Part shown: positions 45,974 through 57,564 of the stretch, piece after piece | Numbering within the stretch: the stretch's first letter is position 1 | Layout: the number at the start of each line of letters is the position of its first letter | Assembly: GCA_007922225.1 (NCBI GenBank) | Contig: ML679973.1 | Coordinates: 6,176,597-6,240,596 of the forward strand | DNA: 64,000 nucleotides | From: Emydura subglobosa | Taxonomy: Eukaryota; Chordata; Testudines; Chelidae | Reading direction: 5' to 3' | Position numbers and translations under genes: made by a program | The notes under the pieces: model-generated | Told to the model about the DNA's origin: nothing | The model's input: the letters and a program-made list of their open reading frames with translations, nothing else | The model's database searches: none

Positions 45974-45977
45974 GGGG
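45943..45977. repeat. A23 followed directly by G12
   Basis: 23 A then 12 G with no break. Both runs are prone to polymerase slippage and assembly error. Confidence 0.97.
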
Positions 45978-46304
45978 CGGAGGAGAGGGAAGCGGAGAAA
46001 GAAATGAAAGCTTAGGTCTCTAGCAGCCATTGAACACCCTATTTTAAATCCATTGGAGTTGATGAGCCATTGATGTTTCTATTTCAGAAGATAGTAACAT
46101 CTTAAAGTTAGTTTAAATTAAGTTTTGGTCATTGACACTAGATCTCAGCTACAGTAATCCAAAAACCAAACTAAGTTTTATCTCTCTTCCCATTTTTTGG
46201 TAACAAAATAACAAAAAGAACCCAAAATAGATATTGCTGAGATTATTTGAACTCTGCTGAACATACCTGTTTTTAGGGTGTCACAATAGCATTGTCTAAA
46301 TAGC

Positions 46305-46900
46305 TTGAAAATAGAGTCAATTGGAAATTTGTCAATGGAAAATGAATTTAAATTGAAATCTCTTGGGAAAAGTGACATGACCAAATGGTCCATTGATCCA
46401 AACGAAATATTCTGTTTTGTTGAACTGACCTGAAATGCTTTGTTTCAAATCAGTTCAATGAAACTGCATTTCCCTATCAGCGCATTGACTTATAGAAGTT
46501 GTAGTTCAGGCCCTCATTCTCTCCTATGGGCCAAGCTCCCTAGAGGACTATATCTACCATAATGCAACAGAATTTTCCCTTGACAAAGTGCTGTGAGTTG
46601 CATGACTCTGGGTACACCTTGGGAGTAGTTGTCCAGCCAAGGAACCTGTCCCATAAGGAAACTGGGGGCATCAGGCTCCTGAATTACAACTCCCATGACG
46701 CAATGTTCTGCATTGGGAGAATAAAATTTAATGTTGAAATGACTCAAAATGAAGCATTTCAGGTCAGTTCAACTAAGTGACTTGAAATATTTCGATGTTG
46801 GGAATATCTCATTCTTACATTTCAACTGAAAGTCAAAATTAAATGTTTCAACATTTCTAAACCTTTTTGAATTTCCTTCAGTGAAAAATTTTGAAATTTC
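46305..46900. mobile_element. AT-end foldback family (R3), copy 3, with perfect 22-bp arms
   Basis: The arm at 46419-46440 (starting GTTGAACTGACC) and its exact reverse complement at 46752-46773 enclose 311 bp; a weaker match extends outward ('cgaaatatt' at 46403-46411 against the inverted copy near 46785). The core has two ZNF143-like words in the same orientation, ACTATATCTACCATAATGCA (46547-46566) and ATTACAACTCCCATGACGCA (46683-46702). Outer A/T-rich text continues to about 46900. No coding frame. Confidence 0.7.
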
Positions 46901-47159
46901 AGCTTTTCCTTCTGATTTATAGAGTCAGATTGGAATTTCTCAGAGGACAAATTCTGAATTTCACTCAGCTTTACTTGTAATTTGGTAGCAAAAGTCTTCC
47001 TCTGGCAAAGACCTAAACTACTAACTTTGAGGCTCACATTCCTTTTTTGAGTGTGTTTTGGTTGCTGGGGAAGGAAACAAATCAAACTTATAGTGGAAAC
47101 TCAATAGCAACATTAACCTTGAAGGATTTATTGGTGTTGCTCTGGTGATAGCATGCCCC

Positions 47160-47240
47160 TGAGTGGATTGTCATCAGTGCGGATTAAACCAGTGACCTTT
47201 GGATGCTGAAGTTTGAGCCTCTATTGCCTGAACTAGGAGA
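47160..47240 (-). mobile_element. tRNA-like SINE head, antisense
   Basis: Inverted, it reads with an A-box region near 47215 and 'ggtcactggtttaatccgca' at the B-box. The arms do not pair into a tRNA. A possible relative is the turtle tRNA-derived SINE class. Confidence 0.45.
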
Positions 47241-47524
47241 CCCAGCTCTGCCCAGCTAGTGCTGTAACAGGCTTTTCAACCTCAATATGTTGTCCAGCCA
47301 ATGCTAGCGAGGGACGGCGCACCACACTGAGTAGGAGGGGCTTATGCTCTATACTAGTCTTTTTGCCAAAAATTCCCCACCATTGCTTCCAATGGTTCAA
47401 CTCCACTGGTGATAGCAGTAGTTGGGCTTCCCAGTGTGGCAAGGAGAGCGGGTGGCTGCCCATTATTTTAAGGGACTCGACCAGGTCTGTGTAACACAGT
47501 GGGGAAAGTGCAGGTGGCCGCCAG

Positions 47525-47596
47525 TGCCTTATCTACACTAGAGCTCCCACCAGCAGAGCTGAAATGGTAGTGTGGTAGCTTAAGGTAGACAAGGCC
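47525..47596. mobile_element. Short TIR element
   Basis: The left end TGCCTTATCTACACTAGAGC and right end 'gtagacaaggcc' are inverted matches; same type as 31079-31170. It sits next to an antisense SINE fragment. Confidence 0.55.
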
Positions 47597-47639
47597 ATAG
47601 AGTATCTCTTCCTCCAAGTGCACTGGTGGCCATGCCACA

Positions 47640-47760
47640 CGGTTTTATAAGTGGTGCAACTGACGGCAGAGAAAAGTGAAGCATCTTGTCCACGGTCACA
47701 CACCCAGTGAGCATCAGAGTTGGAAATAGAACCCAACTCTCCAGTCAACCCACAATGCAA
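47640..47760 (-). mobile_element. SINE fragment, antisense
   Basis: 'cttgtccacggtcacacacc' then 'gttggaaatagaacccaact' is the antisense MIR/CORE middle and B-box region. Confidence 0.55.
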
Positions 47761-48934
47761 CTTTTCTTGGTGTCTGTTCTATGAAAAAGGCTTCCTTATT
47801 AAAGACACTGCAGCCCTGCCCCCTTATTTCTTCCATGGAAGGAGGTTGCATTAGCAGGGTCTTTGGGCCCTTCCCCTATGCCTTTTCACCCCCAAGCCAG
47901 GAGTGTCATTAGTTCAATGTGCAGGTCCCTTTCTTTGATGGGGGGGATAAACAGATGCAGTTTCATCCCCTTGGCTTGTTCCTCCAGGCGTTACTGACTC
48001 ATCAAAAGCATCTAGTGCTTGCAGGCATCATCTGAGCAGCAGCTCTTATGGGAACTGTTGGAAAAACGAAAGCTCACAAAGTTGAACAGAGGGCAACTTG
48101 CAGGAAGGGAAAACACCCTCTTCCTTTAATGTTGTCTTAAAACGTAATATTCAAGGTGTTCTTGTTAGCCAAGTGTATCTGTTTCATTAGATATCAAGGA
48201 TGCCTGTCTCACTTCTCCTGTGTTATTGTCCTGAAAACAGCTATTTGATCAAGATCATATACTTTCTCGAGAGACCCTCTTTTAAACCCCTGTATCTCTA
48301 CCAATGAAAGCCCCTTTAATCAGTTACTAGAGTGCTGTTCCAATTAACTCCCTACAGCGTGAACTTTTCATCTCTTAATGATATTTAGGAATCCAATAGC
48401 CCTAACAACGACGAGTGTATGCATGTCACATTTCCAATTCTATCTCCCCCACCTGTTGTTGGCACCTAATAAAACCTATTATATTCATGACCGAATTAGA
48501 GTAATTTTGGCATAATAATGACCCTCCCCAGGGCAATGGAGTCTTTGGGTGTGTTCTCCGTGTGTGTGCGTGCACATGATTTTCAAACACATTAAGGAGA
48601 AAAATGTTTCTTAATTTCAAATGTTTCTCTGGTTATTACAAGTATTTTTGTCATTTAGAATGGAAATGATGTAACAGGAGTTCTTGGAGGAGACAAAGTG
48701 CTTGTTTTATTTTCCTAGCTCTGGGTTTCTCAATAATATAGGAACTCCTGTTCCTTGCTCTTTTCTGAGTGTCCAAGACACACAACCATAGAGACACCTA
48801 TGGCTCATCATTCTTTGATCTCACTCCTTTCAAAGGTTCTTCCTCTCATCTTTGCTGGTTTCAGTTTTTCTCTCTATCACTTGCCTCCTCTCTCTAAATG
48901 ACCTTATGTGTCCTTTAGCTTCACCGTGATTCCT
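47761..48934. other. Low-repeat stretch with a complex block
   Basis: 48140-48560 is non-repetitive, balanced in composition and free of transposon signatures, so it is a candidate for conservation. Nothing else is supported. Confidence 0.4.
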
Positions 48935-49560
48935 CCACTTGCTGTCTTGGTCATTCACTGGATCTTATCACCATGGAGGAGCATTGGTCCCTATGACATC
49001 TCAGTTTGAGTCCATTTGGTTTGCTGTACCACAACGTCCTGCCCGTACACTCACTCAACCCTTCTACGACCTGCAGTCCAGCAATGTCTCAGACTTCTGT
49101 CCCCTGACTGCCCTCTGGACTCCATTATCTACACCTTCGGCTCCACCCTCTCCTCCTCCCCACCTCCTATTAATCTCTCTTGCATCCCAATCCCCATCCC
49201 AGGCTCTCTCCTCTCAGCAATCTCCTTTGCTCCTGCTCCCATGGCACCATGTGCTCTTGGAGGAAAACTAGAGATCTCACTAACTTTCCTCACTATAAAG
49301 TCATCCTATCCTCATTCAGCTTCTGTGCAATGATAATAAGCTCAGTGACTCTTATAGTACTATTACAGCTCCCTATTGCTATGATGTTTTCCACCTTTGA
49401 TTCTCTCCTGTACCCATCTCCAGCTTTACCATCCTTCTCGCCCCTGAAAGTGAGAATCTCAAAATTATTCTTCAAAGAGAAAATTTGACACCTTCCAGCT
49501 ACAACCCCCCCCTCCATTCTTTCCCAACCATGGTCTTTGGTACATTTCATTTTACCTTAA
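48935..49560. other. CT-rich segment, possibly an old LINE piece
   Basis: A C/T-rich stretch with one short open frame (48939-49271, 110 codons). The text around 48950 ('ggtcattcactggatcttat') loosely recalls the end of an L2-type endonuclease domain, but I cannot support it. Low complexity explains most of the open frame. Confidence 0.3.
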
Positions 49561-49610
49561 AATGTAAACCCAACCCCTCTGGACAGGGAATATTAGCCAA
49601 TTTTTTCTCC

Positions 49611-49695
49611 CAATTACACTGGTGAAAATAAAGTGTATAGTAAATCTGCTGACATCAGTGGTGGTACTCTGGATTTACACAAATGCAACTGTAGC
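49611..49695. mobile_element. Short palindromic element (family A), degraded
   Basis: 'caattacactggtgaaaata', 'tgacatcagtggtggtactc' and 'tggatttacacaaatgcaac' are the inner arms of family A; the GGGCCTGATT ends are lost. Confidence 0.5.
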
Positions 49696-49699
49696 CCTC

Positions 49700-50520
49700 C
49701 CCTGAGGTGTGCATCAAGGTTTCTTCTTGTGCTTTGCTACCTGGAGAGGCTTCTCCCTGCTCCTCTCCGGGTTGGGTCTTTTTGTAACGCCTGATATCTT
49801 CACCCAATGTGACTCCTCACCATGTCTGAGAGACAAGGCATGCTGTCCCTTGGGAAAATGAATGATGCTACCGCTACTGGAAAGGAGCATAAAACCAAGT
49901 ACCCAAGAAACAATAAAGGACATTAATACAAACACCAGCAAAGAAATGACACACCCCAAAACAACAATATAAGAAAAGGGGAATTCATTAGGAGGAAGAA
50001 AACAGGATCTGGGAAGGAAAGGGTTCAGGCTGCATGAGAACTACACACTAATAAAACACTCACAGCTCCTTCCTGGGCACATGGAGGATGAGTCCGGTAA
50101 TGAGTGCTGCAGCGCTGTGAACGGTGGCTGGCTTAAATAAACAAAGTCATCTGACTGTCTCTTTGCCCTGGGTGGGGCAGGATCCTCCCCTGGCTCCGTG
50201 GTCTGGCATCCCCTGGAGGACTCAGATGGCTCTCAGTAGCCAGTGCCGGGTCAGGCCTCTGCCTCTCTGGACGCTGATGTCTGCTGGCCTGGAACTGTCT
50301 GATTGAGGCACTAGATCTGACAGCCGACTCCCTTTGTGGGGAGGGGAGTCAATCGACTCTGAGCTGTTTTGCTTCTCAGCTCCAACAAACTTCCCAAACT
50401 GAAACTCAACCTAGTCTCTTGGTCTCTGAGTCAGGCTGTGGAACTGAGCAACCCTGGTTCAGCACTGACCCAGCAAACTGCTTGAGACCATATCACCCCA
50501 TGCACTAGCCTGTTATTCTC
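49700..50520. other. Unresolved, possibly repeat-derived block
   Basis: A run of A-rich purine sequence (49890-50040) with several AATAAA words sits between GC-richer parts, a layout seen in LTRs, but no ends or duplication are visible. The minus frame at 49714-49959 has a hydrophobic start but no homology I recognise. Confidence 0.25.
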
Positions 50521-50817
50521 AGCCGGCATTTCTAGTCCCTTCTATCCCCACCGCTGACTCCAAGCGTGCTAGAAAATGATGTCAGAGAGCTCTGGTAGCG
50601 ATTATTATGTTCCATAGGGCAGAGGCTCAGTCCAGAGTTTGAGATGGTGATAATGCAACTGAAGGCAAAATCAGGCCCTGTGTACTTTCATTGGGTCATA
50701 AATTGCCAGACAAAACATAGGGTTCAGAGTAATAAGGGGTGGTATCCAGAGCACTTCTATGCTCTCCGTCCGTGCTGTGGAATGGGTTTGCTGAACTTGA
50801 TGTTTCTTTTTCTTTTT

Positions 50818-50867
50818 AAATTTTAATGTTATGTTAAATGTAATGTTAAATTTTAATGTTAAATGTA
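50818..50867. repeat. Imperfect AT-rich tandem repeat
   Basis: A roughly 30-bp unit beginning AAATTTTAATGTTA is followed by a partial second unit; the word AATGTTAAAT recurs inside. Confidence 0.85.
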
Positions 50868-53341
50868 GTCCTCCGGGGTGCGCATGTGTCTGGATTCTCA
50901 ACAATGCAGTAAAGGGCAAAAGGCCAAGGAGAGGGCTCATGAATTTGATCTCTGATGTGTAAACAATATCTCAGCATAGCTGGCCAAGCCTTCCTTTGTC
51001 AGGAGCTTTCCAGCTTTGTCAAGGCCCCTCAGTCCTGCTCTGCAGCCCCCGCCCCCAATACACAGCTGACATGAGAATGCCCTGCTCTTCCACATGAAGA
51101 AATGGCTGCAGATGACTGCAGCATAATGAGGCAATCAAACTTAAACCGCTTCTTAGCAGAAGTCAAATTTAAGCTCTGGTGTCTGGAATGTATCAACCTA
51201 CTGCGGTCACAGGCAGGCCCCATTGAAATGTTTCTGAGTGCCACAGTCCAGAGACAGAGACGTTTTGGTAGCAGGGCGACACAACACTCCTGCTGAACTG
51301 GGACGCCCGTATGGCCATTTCACATACCCACCACCTCTGCATCTTTTTTCTATTTTCTATTGTCTGAGCAAAGGCCTGGGTATGAGTAATCGTGCATGCG
51401 CTAAAGGAGGGGGCCCCGTTATATTTATGATGCAGTCAGCAAATTACTATAATCTCTTTAGAGGCACAGTTAAAATGCACTTTACATTTCAACATTGTAA
51501 TGTGCCATTTAGAATAATGCCCGTGGACTGAGCATCAATACATATGAGATCCCGGGCTAATGGATTTGAGCCTGAGTAAGAAGGCACAGATGCCTAGGCT
51601 CAGCAAGCTGTTTCATTAGCACAACAAATGAAGGTGCTGCTAGAACAGGTGGGACCCAGCGAGGGGATGGAATAGGAAAAAGGAGTGTGGATTGATGTGA
51701 GGTAACTTGAATGTTTTCACAGCAGCCTCCTTCTAACACTCCATCTGTGCCTGTTGGGAGTATATGGAGGGGAGGAGTGGCATCTCTATTTCAGATTGTT
51801 GGAGAGAGAGTCAGTTTGAGGAGCATTATAATCTGGATGCAAATAATTCACAGAATGGCAGAGGATGCAAGCGGCTCTGGGTCAATGCTGAGCTGAGCTG
51901 GCTCCTTGGCAATCCAGCTGTTCCTCATCTCCTCTCCCTGTCTTCCTCCTTAAACTGGGACAAAATTCCCAAGTCTTGTCCCCTTCTCATCCCTGTGACA
52001 CCTACCACAAGGTTCTTCCTCCTCCAATGACAGGAAGGAAGGAAAAAGAGGAATAATAAGCTGATTGCAGAATGGGTGGAATAAGCATCTTTACAAGGCA
52101 ATTTCAGATTCTCAGATGGAAAGGGGTTCAGCATTGGAAAGCATTTGAGTGCAGTGGAAGCCCATATCCCCAGCCTCTCAAATGTCGGAGATCCGGAATC
52201 TTCATCTTTAATTCAGAGTCGTTTGAGACAAGTACACACACATTTGGCTGCTTTGATTCTGAACCTTTATCTGACCTCTTGTATCTGTGCATTTGGCATC
52301 TCTGGAAAAGGCTTTCTCAGGAGATTTTCAGTGCACGCTACGTCTAGTCCTGACTCTTCGAGTATCTTGGTGTTTTTTACCTCTGATCTGTAGCAGAACC
52401 CAACAGTGCTGTGACAACACAACAATAAAATGTAAAGGAAAGAAGCATAAATGGAATGTATCTGAATTGCAAGAAGGTTTCAGGTGTCAGGTTTGCTTTC
52501 AGATCGGGGAGAAAATTCAAGGGGTTTCCCATTTGATTTAACCTAGTTTGACTGTCTTCTGGTTTTGCTCTTATGTCCAAGCTCCCCCGTCTGACACCGT
52601 GAGATGACAGGGAATAATGTTACTTATTCACTTTATAAAGTGCTTTAAAACCTATGAATGACAAAGGCGGCTGAAGTGCTAACTATTTTACTCTATTCCA
52701 GACTTGGGAGGGGGTAGTTTTTGCAACATCATTGTCCTGTTACGTCTTGTGGCTTTGTTTGCTAGAGCAAGGGCTCCCATTATTCAAGTATTGAGTCATT
52801 ATTGTTAATATTAGTACTAATAAAGATGGACCTGGCCATAAAGGTAGTTCTGGATCAGAATACCCCTGCAGCATAAGATGTTGTTCTCCAGGGTTTTGGT
52901 TCAAGCCCATCTCTAACTTTTGTATAAGGAAACAACAGCAATTCATGAGGAACAAACTAGATCTGCCTAAGAACTCATAGTAAAAATATTGGGTTTTAAA
53001 TGGTCAGCAAACTCCAACTTTATACGGTTTCTCATCCACCAGGAATTGTCACCCATTCTTTTTTCACCCTTTTCTGGTGGGTGCTGTATCTAGTAGATAC
53101 AATGCACATTTGGGAGTATGAGAATGAACTGCCAGGGCCAAGAGGGAAGAGAATAACAGGCTGATGGAGTGGTTATACTGTGTGAGGTTGCCTGGATAGA
53201 GAATCCAGTTTAATTCCACCTAACAGTTCTCTGATGTGGGGTCACAATATAACAGTGGGATGGTGTGACATTTTTCACCTACTGTGAGCAGGTGGTGCTA
53301 TGAGGGTGGAAAACTTCCTGCCCTCCTCTTATGCCTCATAT
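50868..53341. other. Long low-repeat stretch
   Basis: 51080-51540 is complex, with 'ttatatttatgatgcagtca' and 'caaattactataatctcttt', and shows no repeat; it is another candidate conserved block. 52635-52660 ('tttataaagtgctttaaaac') is a stray SINE tail. No gene. Confidence 0.4.
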
Positions 53342-53592
53342 GCAGTGTTGTTGTTGCTGTGTTGGTCCTGGAGCAGGAGAAAGACAAGGTGGGTGAAGTA
53401 AATCTTTTATTGGACCAACTTCTGTTGGTGAAAGAGACAAGTTTTCAAGCTACACAAAGCTCTTCTTCAGGTCTGTGACACTGTAAGTACCTTTCTCAAA
53501 CTGGAAGCACTCCTCATTATTTGAAAGTTTGTCTCTTTCATGAACAGAAGTTGGTCCAGTAAAAGATATTACATCACTCACCTTGTCTATCT
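53342..53592. mobile_element. Penelope-like terminal inverted unit, copy 2
   Basis: The left half reads 'gttggtcctggagcaggaga', 'gacaaggtgggtgaagtaaa', 'tattggaccaacttctgttg', 'aagctacacaaagctcttct'. The right half is its reverse complement ('gaacagaagttggtccagta', 'atcactcaccttgtctatct'). The inverted pair is separated by about 60 bp of partly unrelated sequence. Such inverted end units occur in Penelope-like elements. Confidence 0.65.
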
Positions 53593-54988
53593 TACATCTC
53601 CGGCTTTCCACAGATACACAATTCTCCCCGAAATCAATATCTATATATTTTTTTCTTATATCCTCTCCCCTGCTCTGGCTGTATAATTTGAACTCTAAAT
53701 ATGCCACACTCTGAAGGATTTCTAGGGGAATGTAGAAAACTTGGTCTTTATTCCTTTGTCTCTTGTCACAGCTTTTCCTGGTTAACCAGAGCAAGTATCT
53801 CTTAGAGACAGGAGGCTGTGGCTGCTGGGTAATCCTGGCTCAGAGGGGACTCTTTAACAACTAGGTCAATAAGTGCTTCTTCCAGCTGCCTGTTTCCTTG
53901 ATTGATCTGGCTGACTTTTTCCCTTTTCATCTTCCCTTTTCTTGCTGCTTCATTTTAATTCATCTAAGAATGAACCTCCCCTTCTCTCCTGCCCTGCACT
54001 CCTATCAGAATTTAACTGTTGCTTGGCTACTCAGTGAGTTTGACATGTCCCCAGTGCTGGGTCTTTGTAAAAATTGTTCAATAAATGGCCTTCCCGGGCA
54101 AGTCAGCAGATGATTCCATCTTGCCTCCCTACTCTTTCTTGGGTGTGTGGAGGAAGCATCTTTTATGGGTGCCGATTTAAGGGCAAAAGGCACATTTTGT
54201 TGTCACCACAGATCTTTATTATTAGTCCTGCTTAAGTCGTGTTACCGAAACGTGCTTGGAGCCCGACAGGTGGTAAATATAGAGCTCTCACTGACCCATC
54301 TTACCATGCAGTTACACAACTCACTGGTTTTTGATAGTGTGCCCCACAAGAGGAATCCAAACGGTCCATCCAATAAACTGTCTTCCGAGATGTTCTCCCT
54401 TCAGTGAGCAGCTCATCCTCATCTGCAAAAGTCATTACACACCTCGCTCAATGGTCGTGCTTAAAATGATTTATGGAATTAGAACCCAGGTTGCTATTCG
54501 GTCTCCGGCACAATGTCCCACAGTCTTGCTTACGCTGGGATCTTTCTGAAAGTCTCCCACCAACCCAACTAGCTCTGCCAGTGGTGCAAAAGATGCCAGT
54601 GGCCACTAGCATTTTTATTACCATGTCCTTTAAACTTGCTGTGACCAGGGTAGTTAAAACACTAGTGGCCAGTTTACACTAGCACTGCACCATTGCTACC
54701 AGCACAGGAGCCGCACCAGTGATAAGGCGAAGGTGATGGATTTTCCGAAAAAGCGCCGATGAGTCACAAGCTGCCAGAAAAGTGCAAGGATCCTGTGTGT
54801 GTGTTGAATCCAGCAGCAATCCCTTAATATGTACACTCAGCTGCTTGTGGCTATTTCCTCCCTTGCCTGAACTTCACCTCTCAAGGTTAGACAAGCTTGT
54901 CTCAAGGTCAGTTAAGAACTCTGATCTCTCGCTGCCTGAGACCTTTCCACACTCGTTCTGGAGCCGTGATTAAAACCACTTCCCCCCC
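53593..54988. other. Mostly unique sequence
   Basis: 54576-54690 holds a diffuse inverted repeat around the palindromic word AGTGGCCACT and 'actagtggccagt'; it may be a decayed TIR element. No gene. Confidence 0.4.
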
Positions 54989-55006
54989 ACGCGCGCGCGC
55001 ACACAC
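54989..55006. repeat. Short CG/CA alternating tract
   Basis: Alternating (CG)n then (CA)n. CpG runs are rare in this window. Alternating purine-pyrimidine tracts of this kind can adopt Z-DNA. Confidence 0.85.
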
Positions 55007-55099
55007 CAAACTGAAAGAATTCCAAACCAGAAAGGATACTGAGGGGAAATTGCCTCTGAATTTTCACACTCACACGTCTTCAAAGGGCACCTTTTGAGA

Positions 55100-55240
55100 G
55101 AAACTTAATTAAGCAAGTCATCCTATTAATCAGTTCTAATTACTCATGCAAATCGCAAGCGCTCAGGCCTGTGGTTAAGTGAAACCTGATGTGATCCCAA
55201 GTGCACCCAGGCCCCGCGAGCCCAATGCATATTTGCAAAA
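55100..55240. promoter_or_regulatory. Candidate enhancer-like motif cluster
   Basis: TTAATTAA (55105-55112), TAATTA (55137-55142), a perfect POU octamer ATGCAAAT (55146-55153) and ATGCATATTTGCA (55225-55237) lie within 140 bp of non-repetitive sequence. Homeodomain and POU sites this close are typical of developmental enhancers, but single-site matches are common in AT-rich DNA. Confidence 0.35.
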
Positions 55241-55630
55241 ACGTGCCTGCAGTGATCTTGCTACTTGTCTCCAGATACAATAATCTTTTGCAGACTGTTA
55301 TGTGAATTGATTAGTTGTCATTGGCATAGTGCTATTGTTCTAACCACTGGGTGGGAATGGGTGGAGGCAGAGAGCTGCCTGGAGCACCTGAACTACATAT
55401 TTTTACACTACTGGACACATGAAATGCGAAGGATATGTACACTGGGGCTATGGTGCTATTTATATAATGAGGGACAACTGAGCGAAAAGGGCCACCTAAA
55501 TTTTGCACAACTAAGCTCTACATTGACTACTTTTTAGGCGCCTGAGATCTGGCCCCCTTGATAGTGTGAGCAAAACGGAGCAGTCAGCAGCCATCCCTCC
55601 TTCTCAAAGCAAGGATGTGACCCCATGGAG

Positions 55631-55650
55631 ACTACAGGTCCCAGCATGCA
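55631..55650 (+). promoter_or_regulatory. Exact match to the ZNF143 (SBS) motif
   Basis: ACTACAGGTCCCAGCATGCA fits ACTACAnnTCCCAnnATGCA at every defined position. ZNF143 binds such sites at promoters and chromatin loop anchors. No transcription start or CpG island is visible nearby. Confidence 0.5.
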
Positions 55651-57564
55651 GTTCATCTTGATCCCAGAAGACAAGACAGCTATGAATAACTCAATATTAC
55701 GCTAGCAGAATATTGTGACAGCAAGGGTAATAATTTCAGAGTTCACCTTGATTCACTTGCACATTAGGGTCTACTGGTTAAAACACTGCATGCATTTTTC
55801 TGTTCTTTTTCTTGCTTTTAAAGCGGTGGCAGCATAAATATTCATTAGCACAAAAGTATTTGTTAGCACTTCAAAAAAAACTCCTGTTTCACAATATCCC
55901 AGCTGTCAGACCTAGCCTTCTGATTGCATCAGAGTTGTGAGATTCCATTTTCCCCTACACGTGCACAGGGATTTCCCTGTATCTAACAGAATCTGTTCTA
56001 TAGGAAGGCAGAGACAGGGCTAGAATTGCATTGGAGTAGTCCAGGTGAACAGCAGTCCCTAATGGAGTATACACTAGTGTCTGATGAGCAGTGGGCTACC
56101 TCAGTGTATAATTGCCTTAAGATCTTCTCTGATGAACTGTTCTCTAATGGTGTTTGTACTAGTGTCAGACAGTGAAACGTCAAGAGACTGGCTCACTTAA
56201 ACTCATTCATTACCATTAATAATACTCCGTAGAGGAAAGTCTTGGCCTGTTTTTACTTCTCTCTCTCTCTCTCACGCACACATGCACATACACAGGCACA
56301 TTATCTTTCACATGCTTGACTGGCAAAATGAGCTACAAGCAGATAAAAATTAAAACACAGAACAGAGCAAATTTGTACCTGTTCAATTATCTTTTTGGAT
56401 CGCGTTCTTCATTTCTGTTGTACTGTCTGGTTTGTAATGTTCTCTCAGAAGCCTGAGAAAGGCATTTTTCCCCTTCCTTGTTTCATCCTTTTCCCTTTGT
56501 CAGTAGGGAAATCAACAAGCCAGTATTTAGGGTGGACCTGTGTCATGACACTAGACCCGTCAGACTGTGTTCGTCAGTCTGGGAGCTAGAGAACCAGAGA
56601 GAACAATAAATTTTCAGTCTCTGCCCAGCAGCCTGGATATAATTAATTTCCATTAATTACAGATGTCTTTTCCCCTCTGCTACATAGAAATATTACCAGT
56701 GGTAAACACTGATTATTTTCCTCCTATATTACTGGGGTGCATGAGCCAATGTGACTTTGCTTTGTTTACTTCGTTGCTGTCTTATCCTACCTACACTGAC
56801 ATCACCAATAATCTCCTTGCAGGTGTGGGAATAGGATTTGCTAATTAACTGGCTCCCTCTACTGGTTGACTGTGCAGCAGCTGAGCAAAATATTTCAATT
56901 GGGCTTTACAGTGGCTAGCTACACTGTTGCGTTGTTTCTCACTTCCAGAATGGTTCATTTCCTATTTCTTTTTAAGTAAAGTTTAGCAATTAGTTTCAGA
57001 GTGACAGCACTGGAAATTGACGTTTTCTACCTATTCACAGAACAGCTCCATCAGGGCAAGCTTCCCTCAGACTGGCCAGCCAATATGCCTCAATACTGAC
57101 CTAGAGGGACCACCTCTTGGGATGAGAGGAGATTTCATTCTCCGTAGTCTGTTTAGCTCTTTGCCTCTCTGCTGAAAGACTGTCGACAAATGTAATGTCA
57201 GCTGTGGTGGTGGTTTTTAGTACTGTGGATGCCTGTTCACTGTGAACTGGATTAGGATCCAGATATTTCATAAAGTCCATAGATCATCTGGGAATGACTT
57301 TTGATTCTGCCAACAGGGGTTTGGTTAGAGCATTTGCAAAATTAACAACAGATTTCTCATTAAAATGGAGAAGACGAGTTGCCACGTAATGAAACTGTTT
57401 TGGAAGGTGGGTCGTATTTTAAAACTGACGTTCCCAGATCAAATTAGAGTTTGGTAAAGAGAGCTTGTTTAAATCCTAATCTGAACAGAAACATTTTGGA
57501 GGGTTTTTTGTTTGTATGTTTTTTTACTTAGTGTAAATAGATGTTTCATTTTTGTACGAGAGTG
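55651..57564. other. Low-repeat stretch
   Basis: 55685-55900 is complex and repeat-free. 56259-56305 is a (CT)n then (CA)n microsatellite. 57520-57560 is T-rich. No exon was recognised. Confidence 0.45.

Noticed and set aside
48939..49271. Endonuclease domain of an L2-type LINE
   Set aside because: The resemblance is limited to a few residues in a CT-rich frame, and neither neighbouring frame continues it.
49700..50520. Second LTR
   Set aside because: A-rich zone and AATAAA words only; no TG...CA ends, no duplication and no relation to 29294-30370.
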